Source: Bacteroidota bacterium (lineage in GTDB: Bacteria; Bacteroidota; Bacteroidia; Bacteroidales; Lentimicrobiaceae). Taken from it: a stretch of 64,000 nucleotides of DNA. Numbering within the stretch: the first letter of the stretch is position 1; every line of letters begins with the position of its first letter. The translations under genes were made by a program, and so were the position numbers. Positions 34,704 to 43,007 of this stretch are shown piece after piece. The stretch is taken from positions 62,001-126,000 of the forward strand of contig JAEYSM010000026.1 of assembly GCA_023434665.1 (NCBI GenBank), written 5' to 3'. The notes below the pieces were generated by a model that was not told where the DNA came from, ran no database searches, and saw nothing but the letters and a program-made list of their open reading frames with translations.

Positions 34704-34812
34704 CATTTCGTCTGAATTTATTTCATACGCGGAATTATAAAAATCTCACAAACCGTCTTAACCCCTTTATTGTTAAGGCTTTTAGTATTCATGTATTTAG
34801 ATGTGAACATGA

Positions 34813-34829
34813 TTGGCAAGGTATTTGCC
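34813..34829 (+). promoter_or_regulatory. Sigma-54 promoter (-24/-12)
   Basis: TTGGCA-N6-TTGCC: the GG at 34815-34816 and the GC at 34827-34828 have the invariant 10-bp gap, and flanking bases fit TTGGCAC/TTGC. Transcription would start near 34840, some 25 bp before the YceI ATG. No primary-sigma box is seen here. Confidence 0.75.
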
Positions 34830-34864
34830 AATAACTAATCAAAAATCAAAAAATATCCATTAAA

Positions 34865-35461
34865 ATGAAAAAGATAACACTGGTATTACTTCTCACAGGA
34901 ATTCTACTTCCTTTCCTAATTCAGGCCCAAGAAACATACAGAATCAAATCGCATAGCCTTGTTGTAGCAGGCACTTCCAATCTACATGATTGGACAGCAA
35001 CTGCAGAAAAAGCAACAGGTACATTCACCATTAAACACAATGATAATAAAATGGTGTCAGTAAGCGCATTTGATCTTAAAGTTGATGCAAATTCGCTCAA
35101 AGGTTCAAAAGGAAGCATTATGAATTCAAAAATAGTTGATGCTCTGAACGCCAAAAAAAATCCATATATCACCTTTAAATCAACCGGAGGTAACTTCACT
35201 GAGAAAGCAGGTGTATATAGAATTGCAGCCAATGGTATCCTAACTATTGCAGGAAAATCACAAAATGTAACTGTTGAAGCTCAAGGTAAACTTTTGCCGA
35301 ATGGTGACATCGAATTCTCGGGTACCCGTAAGCTTAAGATGACCGATTATAATATTGATCCACCAACTGCAATGCTTGGAACGATGACTACCGGCGATGA
35401 AATTACTCTGAATTTCAAGCTTACACTAAAATCAGACGAATCAACAGCTCAAAACAAATAA
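34865..35461 (+). CDS. YceI-family periplasmic lipid-binding protein (first copy)
   Basis: A 198-residue secreted protein: a signal peptide ends near residue 21 (FLIQAQ), then a YceI lipocalin-like barrel with VVAGTSNLHDWTA at the start of the domain and RKLKMTDYNIDPPTAMLG near the end. YceI proteins bind long isoprenoids such as quinone precursors in their barrel. It is the first gene behind the sigma-54 promoter and 39 bp before the porin gene. Its link with quinol-dependent nitrate reductase downstream is inference. Confidence 0.9.
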   Translation: MKKITLVLLLTGILLPFLIQAQETYRIKSHSLVVAGTSNLHDWTATAEKATGTFTIKHNDNKMVSVSAFDLKVDANSLKGSKGSIMNSKIVDALNAKKNPYITFKSTGGNFTEKAGVYRIAANGILTIAGKSQNVTVEAQGKLLPNGDIEFSGTRKLKMTDYNIDPPTAMLGTMTTGDEITLNFKLTLKSDESTAQNK

Positions 35462-35500
35462 ACCACAACAAACCAAATAATAACGTTAAATAAACCTTGT

Positions 35501-36853
35501 ATGAACATTAAATTTAAATTACTTATTGCTGCTTTAGCACTGTCAGTAACAGGTTACTCACAGGATATCAACTTTAAAAGACCCGCTGACCAAAGAGGTG
35601 TAAATAAGTTTGAAACAACGAAGGTTGACACTGTACCTTTTGATGGGTTAAAAGTTAAAATAGGTGGTGCTTTCACTCAGCAGTTCCAGGCTTTAAGTCA
35701 CTCTAACACAGCAACTCCCACTAACGATACCATTGCTGGTCGCCCATACAATCTCAATAAATTATATCCATTAGCTCCTGGCTTTAATCTTGCAACTGCA
35801 AATTTACGTATCGACGTTCAGCTTGAAGATGGAATAAGCCTTACACTCGAAAACTACATGTCGTCACGTCACCACTCTGAATTCTGGGTTAAAGGTGGAT
35901 ATATTCAAATTGATAAACTACCTATGTTTGGTAATCCAGAATGGTTCTCAAAGTATGTAACCGTTAAAGTTGGACACTTTGGTGTAAATTACGGTGACCA
36001 GCAATTCCGCAGAAGCGACAATGGGAATACTGTTCATAACGCATTTGTTGGTAATTACATCCTCGATGCATTTGCTACTGAAATCGGAGCTGAAGTTTAT
36101 GTTTATCCAACCAACGGAGTATTTGTAATGGCTGGTATGACAAGCGGACTTATCAACGGCGATGTCAAAGAAGCATATCTTCCCGATGGATCAGTACTAA
36201 AGAAAAATCCATCTTTACTTTTAAAAGCAGGATTCGACAGAGAAGTTTCCGATGATTTGAGATTGAGATTAACAGGTAGTTTATATACCAATCCCGGAAC
36301 AACCCGTAATACTTTATATGCAGGTGACAGAACAGGATCTCGCTATTATATGGCCGGTGAACCTGAAGGCAGCCTCTCAAACGGAGCATTTGTTGCTTCT
36401 GCGCCGGGAACTCAGTTCACATCAGGTCGATTGAATCCTAATCTCACTAAAAAGATAACCGCAATCTCTATTAATCCATTTGTAAAGTTTAAAGGACTTG
36501 AGTTGTTTGGAACTTATGAAATTGCAAACGGTTCTGAAGCATCTACAGTTAGTGTTCCTGATCCTGAAACACGCAAATTCACTCAACTTGCAGGTGAAGT
36601 GGTTTACCGTTTCCTCCCACGTGAACAGATGTTCATCGGAGCAAGGTACAATTCTGTTGCCGGACAACTTCAGGGATATACAGATGACATCTCCATTGAT
36701 CGTACACAACTTTCAATTGGATGGTACACAACCCGCAATTTACTTGTTAAATTAGAATATGTATCTCAGAAATACAATGATTTCAGGGCTACAGATTATC
36801 GCAATGGACTTGAATTTAATGGAGTAATGCTGGAAGCAGCTATAGCTTTCTAA
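35501..36853 (+). CDS. Outer-membrane beta-barrel porin-like protein
   Basis: A 450-residue protein with a signal peptide (MNIKFKLLIAALALSVTGYSQ) and repeated amphipathic strands of alternating polar and hydrophobic residues, ending in a terminal Phe (EAAIAF) as BamA substrates do. It resembles the phosphate-selective porin O/P-like group in outline, but I see no motif that fixes substrate. Between two YceI genes and before narK it could admit nitrate or another anion. The terminator that follows it would reduce expression of the second YceI gene. Confidence 0.75.
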   Translation: MNIKFKLLIAALALSVTGYSQDINFKRPADQRGVNKFETTKVDTVPFDGLKVKIGGAFTQQFQALSHSNTATPTNDTIAGRPYNLNKLYPLAPGFNLATANLRIDVQLEDGISLTLENYMSSRHHSEFWVKGGYIQIDKLPMFGNPEWFSKYVTVKVGHFGVNYGDQQFRRSDNGNTVHNAFVGNYILDAFATEIGAEVYVYPTNGVFVMAGMTSGLINGDVKEAYLPDGSVLKKNPSLLLKAGFDREVSDDLRLRLTGSLYTNPGTTRNTLYAGDRTGSRYYMAGEPEGSLSNGAFVASAPGTQFTSGRLNPNLTKKITAISINPFVKFKGLELFGTYEIANGSEASTVSVPDPETRKFTQLAGEVVYRFLPREQMFIGARYNSVAGQLQGYTDDISIDRTQLSIGWYTTRNLLVKLEYVSQKYNDFRATDYRNGLEFNGVMLEAAIAF

Positions 36854-36863
36854 GGTTTAAACA

Positions 36864-36893
36864 AAGGAGCCCCTCCTGAGGGGGTCTCCTTTT
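36864..36893 (+). terminator. Terminator after the porin gene
   Basis: AAGGAG and CTCCTT enclose a CCCTC/GAGGG inner stem, and TTTT follows. It lies 10 bp past the porin stop and before the second YceI gene, so it may act as a partial terminator within the operon. Confidence 0.75.
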
Positions 36894-36907
36894 AAATATT
36901 AAATACC

Positions 36908-37537
36908 ATGATTGCAAACATAATTATCATCACTCTTCTAAACTTGATTACATCAGGGTTTTCCAGTGCACCGGCAGTTAAAGTGTCGAAAGTAAACTAT
37001 ACCGTAACGGAAAAAAGTTCACTAACTATCGCTGGGTCAAGTAATGTAAACAAGTTTTCTTGTACCACATACGATAACTTATCGAGTGGAGTGATCTACA
37101 TTGAGGCAGAAGATGGTGGGGATTATGTTAAATTTAATAATGCTGTATTGTCTATCAACATCAAGTCGTTCGACTGTCGTAATCCCATGTTGAATAAAGA
37201 CTTTTACAATACTCTGAATGCAAAAGAAACACCCACCATCGACATACAGTTATTAACAGCAACTCCGCTCACAAGGGGCAGGATTCTAAATGCAAATAGT
37301 GGCAAATTCAATGCTGATGTAGCCATCAGTCTTAACGGCACAAGTAAGCCTGAACAAATCATCGTTTCATGGCAAAAGGTCGGAAATAATCTCTATCGCT
37401 TCCAGGGTGAAAAAAAGCTACACATGACAGACTTCGACATCGAAGCTCCGGTAGCAGCGTTGGGCCTTATCAAGGTAAACAACGATATCAACATCCAGTT
37501 TGACCTGTATGTACAGGCAAGTCAAAAAGTACTCTAA
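36908..37537 (+). CDS. YceI-family protein (second copy)
   Basis: A 209-residue protein with a hydrophobic N-terminal signal (ending near FSSAPA), then a YceI domain with LTIAGSSNVNKFSC and KKLHMTDFDIEAPVAALG. It shares the fold with the first copy, but the two have clearly diverged, including an additional Cys-containing loop (SFDCRNPMLN) near residue 96. It lies 15 bp after the porin terminator. Confidence 0.87.
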   Translation: MIANIIIITLLNLITSGFSSAPAVKVSKVNYTVTEKSSLTIAGSSNVNKFSCTTYDNLSSGVIYIEAEDGGDYVKFNNAVLSINIKSFDCRNPMLNKDFYNTLNAKETPTIDIQLLTATPLTRGRILNANSGKFNADVAISLNGTSKPEQIIVSWQKVGNNLYRFQGEKKLHMTDFDIEAPVAALGLIKVNNDINIQFDLYVQASQKVL

Positions 37538-37566
37538 TCCAGATAAACCCCAAACTATAATGCATT

Positions 37567-37624
37567 CCCTTACTTGGTTAAGGCTTTTAAAGCTGTAACC
37601 ACAAGTAAGGGGATTAGTGTTTTT
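37567..37624 (+). terminator. Long imperfect hairpin between yceI and narK
   Basis: CCCTTACTTG (37567-37576) and CAAGTAAGGG (37602-37611) pair perfectly, with an inner GTTA/TAAC helix. The T-run (37619-37624) begins only 7 bp past the stem, so it may be a weak terminator; an operator role is also possible. A second inverted repeat, GTAAGAT-TTT-ATCTTAC at 37635-37651, lies just downstream. Confidence 0.45.
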
Positions 37625-37719
37625 GCAGAGTTGGGTAAGATTTTATCTTACTCACTTGCCCTTATACTTTTCTTGCATATAGCTACTTACTTAGAAAAAT
37701 GGGAATACTCTTATGCAAA

Positions 37720-37753
37720 TTTGTATTTATGAAAACTATTATTATTATATTTG
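37720..37753 (+). promoter_or_regulatory. Primary-sigma promoter for narK-narGHJI
   Basis: TTTG at 37720-37723 and TATATTTG at 37746-37753 match the Bacteroidota -33 and -7 elements with a 22-bp spacer, slightly longer than usual. The start of transcription would be about 28 bp before the narK ATG. No FNR-like or CRP-like palindrome is evident. Confidence 0.55.
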
Positions 37754-37787
37754 ACAAACTGTATTCATATAAACTCACCTCCACCCT

Positions 37788-39107
37788 ATGAACATTGACA
37801 AAATTAAATTACAAGGTTCCCCAAACAGGGCGTTACTGGGTACGACACTCGGGTTTTTCTTTGGCTTTGCCGCAGTTTCTTTATATGGTCCAACTGCTAT
37901 AAAGTTTAAAGAGGCGATGGGTCTTACTCCCGCTATGATGGGCCTTCTTGTTGCTATCCCTACACTTTCGGGTTCACTTCTGCGAATTCCATTTGGCGCA
38001 TGGGTGGATACAACCGGTGGTAAAAGGCCATTTATGATCCTGCTCCTTCTTTCAATTATTGGTCTTGGAGGTGTTACCTATCTTCTTAATACTGCTTATC
38101 CTAATCAAATGACCGGTTTATTCCCTCTAATTCTGTTCCTTGGATTCCTGAGTGGTGCCGGTATAGCGACTTTTTCTGTGGGTATTGCACAAACCTCATA
38201 CTGGTTCCCTAAAAAAAGACAAGGATGGGCTTTAGGTACTTATGCGGGTTTGGGTAATCTTGCTCCTGGAATTTTCTCAATTATTCTGCCATTTTATCTG
38301 CAAGCCTACGGTTTCATATCTGCATATTTCGCATGGTTCCTGTTTCTGGTAATAGGCACCATATTATATGCTATCATCGCAAAGAATACATATTACTTTC
38401 AATATAAAAAAGCCGGATTTACAATTGACGAAAGTAAAGAATTGGCACGTAAACTAGGTCAGGAAATGTTCCCCTCGGGGAATGTGAAAGATAGTCTGAT
38501 CAACTCGGCGAAAGTACGCAATACGTGGGCACTGGTTGCTTTATACTTTACAACTTTCGGAGGGTTTATTGGACTTACAGCCTGGTTTCCCATTTACTGG
38601 AATCAACTTCACGATTTTACGGTTGTAAAAGCAGGGCTTTTTACTGCTATTTTTTCAATTACTGCATCATTGATCAGAGTTTACGGCGGCACTCTTGCTG
38701 ATAAACTTGGAGGCGAGAAGACAAGTCTCATTTCCATGATAGTTGTACTTGGTTCTTCGCTTGCACTCTCCTTCGTCCAATCGGTTGAAGGTGGATTATT
38801 CCTTGCTATAATTTTAGCCATGGGTATGGGCATAAACAATGCTGCAGTATTTAAACTAGTTCCCGACTATGTACCTAAAGCAGTTGGTGGAGCTTCTGGA
38901 TGGATTGGAGGTTTGGGTGCTTTTGGCGGATTTGCAATACCTCCTATTATGGGTGCTATTGCAGGCCTCCAGGGCAAAATAGGGTATGCTCACGGATTTA
39001 TTGTATTCGTTGTGATGGCTATTATTAGCATCATCATTATTACTATGCTGATGAAACAGCACAAAAAGCAGCTTAAACTTGAAGTTACTGAGACCCGGAC
39101 AAGGTGA
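37788..39107 (+). CDS. narK: NarK-family nitrate/nitrite transporter
   Basis: A 439-residue MFS transporter with 12 predicted helices. Family motifs are visible: GTYAGLGNLAPG in the first half and the NAAVFKLVPDYVPKAVGG and GWIGGLGAFGG blocks in the second, both nitrate-signature regions. It imports nitrate, by proton symport or exchange for nitrite; the sequence alone does not settle which. It heads the narGHJI operon. Confidence 0.95.
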   Translation: MNIDKIKLQGSPNRALLGTTLGFFFGFAAVSLYGPTAIKFKEAMGLTPAMMGLLVAIPTLSGSLLRIPFGAWVDTTGGKRPFMILLLLSIIGLGGVTYLLNTAYPNQMTGLFPLILFLGFLSGAGIATFSVGIAQTSYWFPKKRQGWALGTYAGLGNLAPGIFSIILPFYLQAYGFISAYFAWFLFLVIGTILYAIIAKNTYYFQYKKAGFTIDESKELARKLGQEMFPSGNVKDSLINSAKVRNTWALVALYFTTFGGFIGLTAWFPIYWNQLHDFTVVKAGLFTAIFSITASLIRVYGGTLADKLGGEKTSLISMIVVLGSSLALSFVQSVEGGLFLAIILAMGMGINNAAVFKLVPDYVPKAVGGASGWIGGLGAFGGFAIPPIMGAIAGLQGKIGYAHGFIVFVVMAIISIIIITMLMKQHKKQLKLEVTETRTR

Positions 39108-39254
39108 GTCATATCGCCCATGCAAAACGCTACCACTTTGTAAAAAGGTGAATGGTACACAATAATGAAATTTTTAACTGGCAGAATTGTCAGAAAAAAG
39201 ACATGCGTAAACAGTATTAAAGGATCAAAAACAACTTACAAAGAACGAAATGAT

Positions 39255-42200
39255 ATGGGCTTGTTAAATCAACTTTTGTATTTCAGCAAATCGGTTAAGA
39301 AAACTGCCGATAAACATGTGGCAATCACCGACGAAGATCGTGATTGGGAACGTATGTATCGTAACCGTTGGCAGCATGATAAGGTTGTGAGATCAACACA
39401 TGGAGTTAATTGTACCGGATCATGTTCATGGAAGATTTTTGTAAAAAACGGACTTGTCACATGGGAAACACAACAGACCGATTATCCTCGCACAAGGAAA
39501 GGGCTTCCTAATCATGAGCCACGTGGTTGTCCAAGAGGTGCCAGTTACTCATGGTATTTGTACAGTGCCAATAGAGTAAAATATCCTATGGTGCGCAGTG
39601 AGCTGATTACTGCATACCGACAGGCTAAACTTTCATTTCCCGATCCTGTTATCGCATGGTCTAAAGTCGTTGAAGATCAGAATATAGCCAAATCATACAA
39701 AACAGTTAGAGGACTTGGCGGGTTCATCAGAGCCACATGGAATGAAGTAAACGAGGTCATCGCTGCAGCCAATATATATACTATTAAGAAATATGGACCC
39801 GACAGAGTAGTTGGCTTTTCACCCATTCCTGCTATGTCTATGGTTTCGTATGCTGCCGGAACTAGATATTTAAGTCTCCTTGGAGGTACCGTTTTAAGTT
39901 TTTACGATTTTTATTGCGATTTACCACCGGCATCACCTCAGACATGGGGTGAACAAACCGATGTTCCGGAAAGTGCTGACTGGTATAATTCTTCATTCCT
40001 GATGCTCTGGGGATCCAATGTCCCTCTGACCAGGACTCCTGATGCTCCATTCTTTACGCAAGTTAGATACAAAGGCACCAAGAGTATAGTAATTACTCCC
40101 GACTATAGTGAAGCTTCTAAGTTTGCCGATTTATGGATAAAGCCAAAGCAGGGCACTGATGCCGCCTTAGGAATGGCGATGGGTCATGTTATACTGAAGG
40201 AATTCTATGTGGATCAGAAAGTGCCATATTTCGAACAATATGCACGTCAGTATTCCGATCTTCCATTTATGGTAAAAATTGAGCAAAAAGACGGTAGAAA
40301 TACTGCAGGTGCTTTACTTCGAGCGAGCGACATGTATGGAAGTTTGAAAGACACCGACAACGCTACCTGGAAACCTGTGCTGTTTGATGAAAAGTCGGCG
40401 GATTATGTAGTACCTAACGGCACTATAGGTTCGCGCTGGGCAAAGAAACAGAAATGGAATCTGGAACTAAAGAATAGCAATACTGGTGATAATATCTACC
40501 CACAACTTTCTGTAATAGAGAAATATGATGATGTTATTGATGTTCAGTTTCCGTATTTTGGCGGCGATAGTTTTAAGCATAAACACTTCAATGCTTCACA
40601 ACATAGTGATATCATTTCGAGGAAAGTGCCCGTGAGATATGTTAAGACTGAAAATGGAATGATTCCTGTTTGTACAGTTTTCGACCTTATGTTGGCTAAT
40701 TATGGTGTTGACCGAGGTCTCGAAGATGAAAATGCTGCCAAAAGTTACCATGATGACTTGCCATTCACTCCTAAATGGCAAGAAATAATTACAGGTGTGC
40801 CTATGGAGCATGTGATTAGCACTGCCCGGCAGTTTGCAGAAAATGCTGCTGCAACTCAAGGAAAATCTATGATTATCATAGGTGCAGGCGTCAACCACTG
40901 GTATCATACCGATATGATTTACCGAAGTGCAATTAACATGCTTGTTTTCTGCGGTTGTGTGGGACAATCCGGAGGTGGCTGGTCTCACTATGTAGGACAG
41001 GAAAAACTCAGGCCACAGACAGGATGGTTACCTCTTGCATTCGCCCTTGATTGGAATAGGCCTCCCAGGCAAATGAATACCACTTCCTTTATGTATATGC
41101 ATACCGGACAATGGAAATATGAGAAACTGAGGATGAGGGAGATACTTTCGCCTCTTGCTGATAAGAGTGAATGGGAGAATTTGTCACTCATTGATTGTAA
41201 TATCAGGTCAGAACGAATGGGTTGGCTTCCATCTGCTCCCCAAATGAATACTAACCCGCTTAGTATTGCCGCCAAATCAAAATTGGATGAAATTTCTCCT
41301 GAAGATTACATCATAAAAGGAATGAAAAGCGGTGATCTTGCTTTTGCCGCAGAGGATCCCGATAGCCCACAAAACTTCCCAAGAAATCTGTTTGTCTGGC
41401 GATCTAACCTGATAGGTTCAAGTTCAAAGGGAATGGAATACTTTATGAAGCATATGCTTGGTGCTCAGAATAGTCTTCAGGGTAATGATTTAAAATCCCT
41501 TGGTCTTCCTCTACCCAAAGAGGTAAAATGGCATGAAGAAGCTGCCGAAGGCAAACTTGATTTATTGGTAACCATAGATTACAGGATGTCGACAACAGGT
41601 CTGCATAGCGATATTTTGCTTCCAGCTGCTTCATGGTATGAGAAAAACGATCTCAGCACTACCGATATGCATCCATTCATCCATCCCTTTTCGAAAGCTG
41701 TTGACCCTGTGTGGGAATCGAAGAGTGATTGGGAGATTTTTAAAGGTATTGCAGCAGCATTCGCAAAACTTGTTCCAGGACATCTTGGTGTGGAGACTGA
41801 TATGGTATTGCAACCTCTACAACATGACTCGCCAATGGAGCTATCAGAAACTACCGATGGCATTGATTGGAAGCAAACTGGAGTTGAAATAAAACCAGGA
41901 ATTAATTTCCCTAAAATAATCCCTGTTGAACGCAATTATCCATCGGTATATAATAGGTTCACTTCTTTAGGACCTTTAATGAAAACCATTGGGAATGGTG
42001 GTAAAGGCATGGCATGGAATACTGAAGATGAGGTAGATTTCCTTGCCAAACTTAACGGAACAGTAAAAGATGGGGAGACAAAAGGATTACCTGAGATTGT
42101 TACCGATATACAGGCAGCAGAAGTCATCTTATCATTGGCACCGGAAACCAATGGTCATGTAGCTGTTAAAGCATGGAAGTCACTTGAGTCAATTACCGGA

Positions 42201-43007
42201 CGACAACATTCTCACCTGGCCCTTGCAAGAGAAGATGAAAAAATCAGATACCACGATTTGCTTTCACAACCTCGTAAAATAATTACTTCTCCAATCTGGA
42301 GTGGGATAGAATCAGAACATGTTTCATACAACGCCGGATACACCAATGTGCATGAACTAATACCATGGAGGACTATCACCGGCCGGCAAACTCTCTATCA
42401 GGACCACCCATGGATGATTGCTTTTGGAGAAAATATGGTTACATATAAGCCACCTATTGATACTAAAACCATTCAGGAGGTGATCGGGTCGATGGGCAAA
42501 GAAGAGAAATACATTATCATCAACGTAATGACCCCTCATAACAAGTGGACAATTCACTCCTCATGGTCTGACAACCTGGTCATGTTAACTCTTGGCAGAG
42601 GAGGGCCTGTTGCATGGATGAGTGAGGACGATGCTAAAGCTACAGGATTGGTTGATAACGACTGGATTGAAGTTTTCAACAGTAATGGTGTTTCAGTGGC
42701 CCGACTTATTGTTTCACAAAGAATTCCAAAGGGAGCTCTTATAATGTACCATAATCAGGAGCGCACGGTAAATATGCCAATCAGCCAATTGTCGGGCCAC
42801 AGAGGTGGAGTTCACAATTCTATTGAGCGCTTATGTGTGAAACCTACTCACATGATTGGTGGATATGCACAACTTGCATATTCATTTAACTACTATGGCA
42901 CTATAGGATCAAACCGTGATGAATTTGTAATAGTTCGGAAATTGTCGAAGGTCGAATGGAAAGATGAGGAAATTAATCAATTAACAACCAACGTCAGCAA
43001 GCCATGA
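39255..43007 (+). CDS. narG: Respiratory nitrate reductase alpha subunit
   Basis: NarG holds the Mo-bis-MGD site that reduces nitrate to nitrite and the FS0 cluster. I start at the second ATG (MGLLNQLLYFSK). With that start, FS0 ligands HxxxCxxxC...C fall at His49, Cys53, Cys57 and Cys92 and the Mo-ligand Asp at 222, the E. coli positions exactly; the longer frame from 39165 adds 30 non-conserved residues. The active-site region YDFYCDLPPASP and GEQTDVPESADWYNSS is intact. At 1250 residues it is of full length. No twin-Arg signal is present, so the catalytic side faces the cytoplasm. Confidence 0.97.
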   Translation: MGLLNQLLYFSKSVKKTADKHVAITDEDRDWERMYRNRWQHDKVVRSTHGVNCTGSCSWKIFVKNGLVTWETQQTDYPRTRKGLPNHEPRGCPRGASYSWYLYSANRVKYPMVRSELITAYRQAKLSFPDPVIAWSKVVEDQNIAKSYKTVRGLGGFIRATWNEVNEVIAAANIYTIKKYGPDRVVGFSPIPAMSMVSYAAGTRYLSLLGGTVLSFYDFYCDLPPASPQTWGEQTDVPESADWYNSSFLMLWGSNVPLTRTPDAPFFTQVRYKGTKSIVITPDYSEASKFADLWIKPKQGTDAALGMAMGHVILKEFYVDQKVPYFEQYARQYSDLPFMVKIEQKDGRNTAGALLRASDMYGSLKDTDNATWKPVLFDEKSADYVVPNGTIGSRWAKKQKWNLELKNSNTGDNIYPQLSVIEKYDDVIDVQFPYFGGDSFKHKHFNASQHSDIISRKVPVRYVKTENGMIPVCTVFDLMLANYGVDRGLEDENAAKSYHDDLPFTPKWQEIITGVPMEHVISTARQFAENAAATQGKSMIIIGAGVNHWYHTDMIYRSAINMLVFCGCVGQSGGGWSHYVGQEKLRPQTGWLPLAFALDWNRPPRQMNTTSFMYMHTGQWKYEKLRMREILSPLADKSEWENLSLIDCNIRSERMGWLPSAPQMNTNPLSIAAKSKLDEISPEDYIIKGMKSGDLAFAAEDPDSPQNFPRNLFVWRSNLIGSSSKGMEYFMKHMLGAQNSLQGNDLKSLGLPLPKEVKWHEEAAEGKLDLLVTIDYRMSTTGLHSDILLPAASWYEKNDLSTTDMHPFIHPFSKAVDPVWESKSDWEIFKGIAAAFAKLVPGHLGVETDMVLQPLQHDSPMELSETTDGIDWKQTGVEIKPGINFPKIIPVERNYPSVYNRFTSLGPLMKTIGNGGKGMAWNTEDEVDFLAKLNGTVKDGETKGLPEIVTDIQAAEVILSLAPETNGHVAVKAWKSLESITGRQHSHLALAREDEKIRYHDLLSQPRKIITSPIWSGIESEHVSYNAGYTNVHELIPWRTITGRQTLYQDHPWMIAFGENMVTYKPPIDTKTIQEVIGSMGKEEKYIIINVMTPHNKWTIHSSWSDNLVMLTLGRGGPVAWMSEDDAKATGLVDNDWIEVFNSNGVSVARLIVSQRIPKGALIMYHNQERTVNMPISQLSGHRGGVHNSIERLCVKPTHMIGGYAQLAYSFNYYGTIGSNRDEFVIVRKLSKVEWKDEEINQLTTNVSKP

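Larger units (their letters stand above)
34422..34864. other. 443-bp control region between the regulator and the YceI operon
   Basis: Non-coding. It contains a four-copy 11-bp tandem repeat, an inverted repeat and a sigma-54 promoter, listed separately. A loose stem (CTTTTAT/ATAAAAG) just past the regulator stop has no T-run on the plus strand, so I do not call a terminator there. Confidence 0.6.

Noticed and set aside
37600..37640. Sigma-54 promoter before narK
   Set aside because: GG and GC pairs occur, but the spacing is wrong by two bases or more; a -33/-7 promoter is present instead.
37660..37787. FNR or CRP box before narK
   Set aside because: No TTGAT-N4-ATCAA or TGTGA-N6-TCACA pattern could be found.
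39165..39254. Twin-arginine signal at the NarG N-terminus
   Set aside because: The upstream extension has RK and KK pairs but no RRxFLK motif or hydrophobic core, and the segment is probably not translated.
40596..42557. Several antisense frames of 60-130 residues inside narG
   Set aside because: They mirror the codon pattern of a fully conserved NarG and show no domain of their own.
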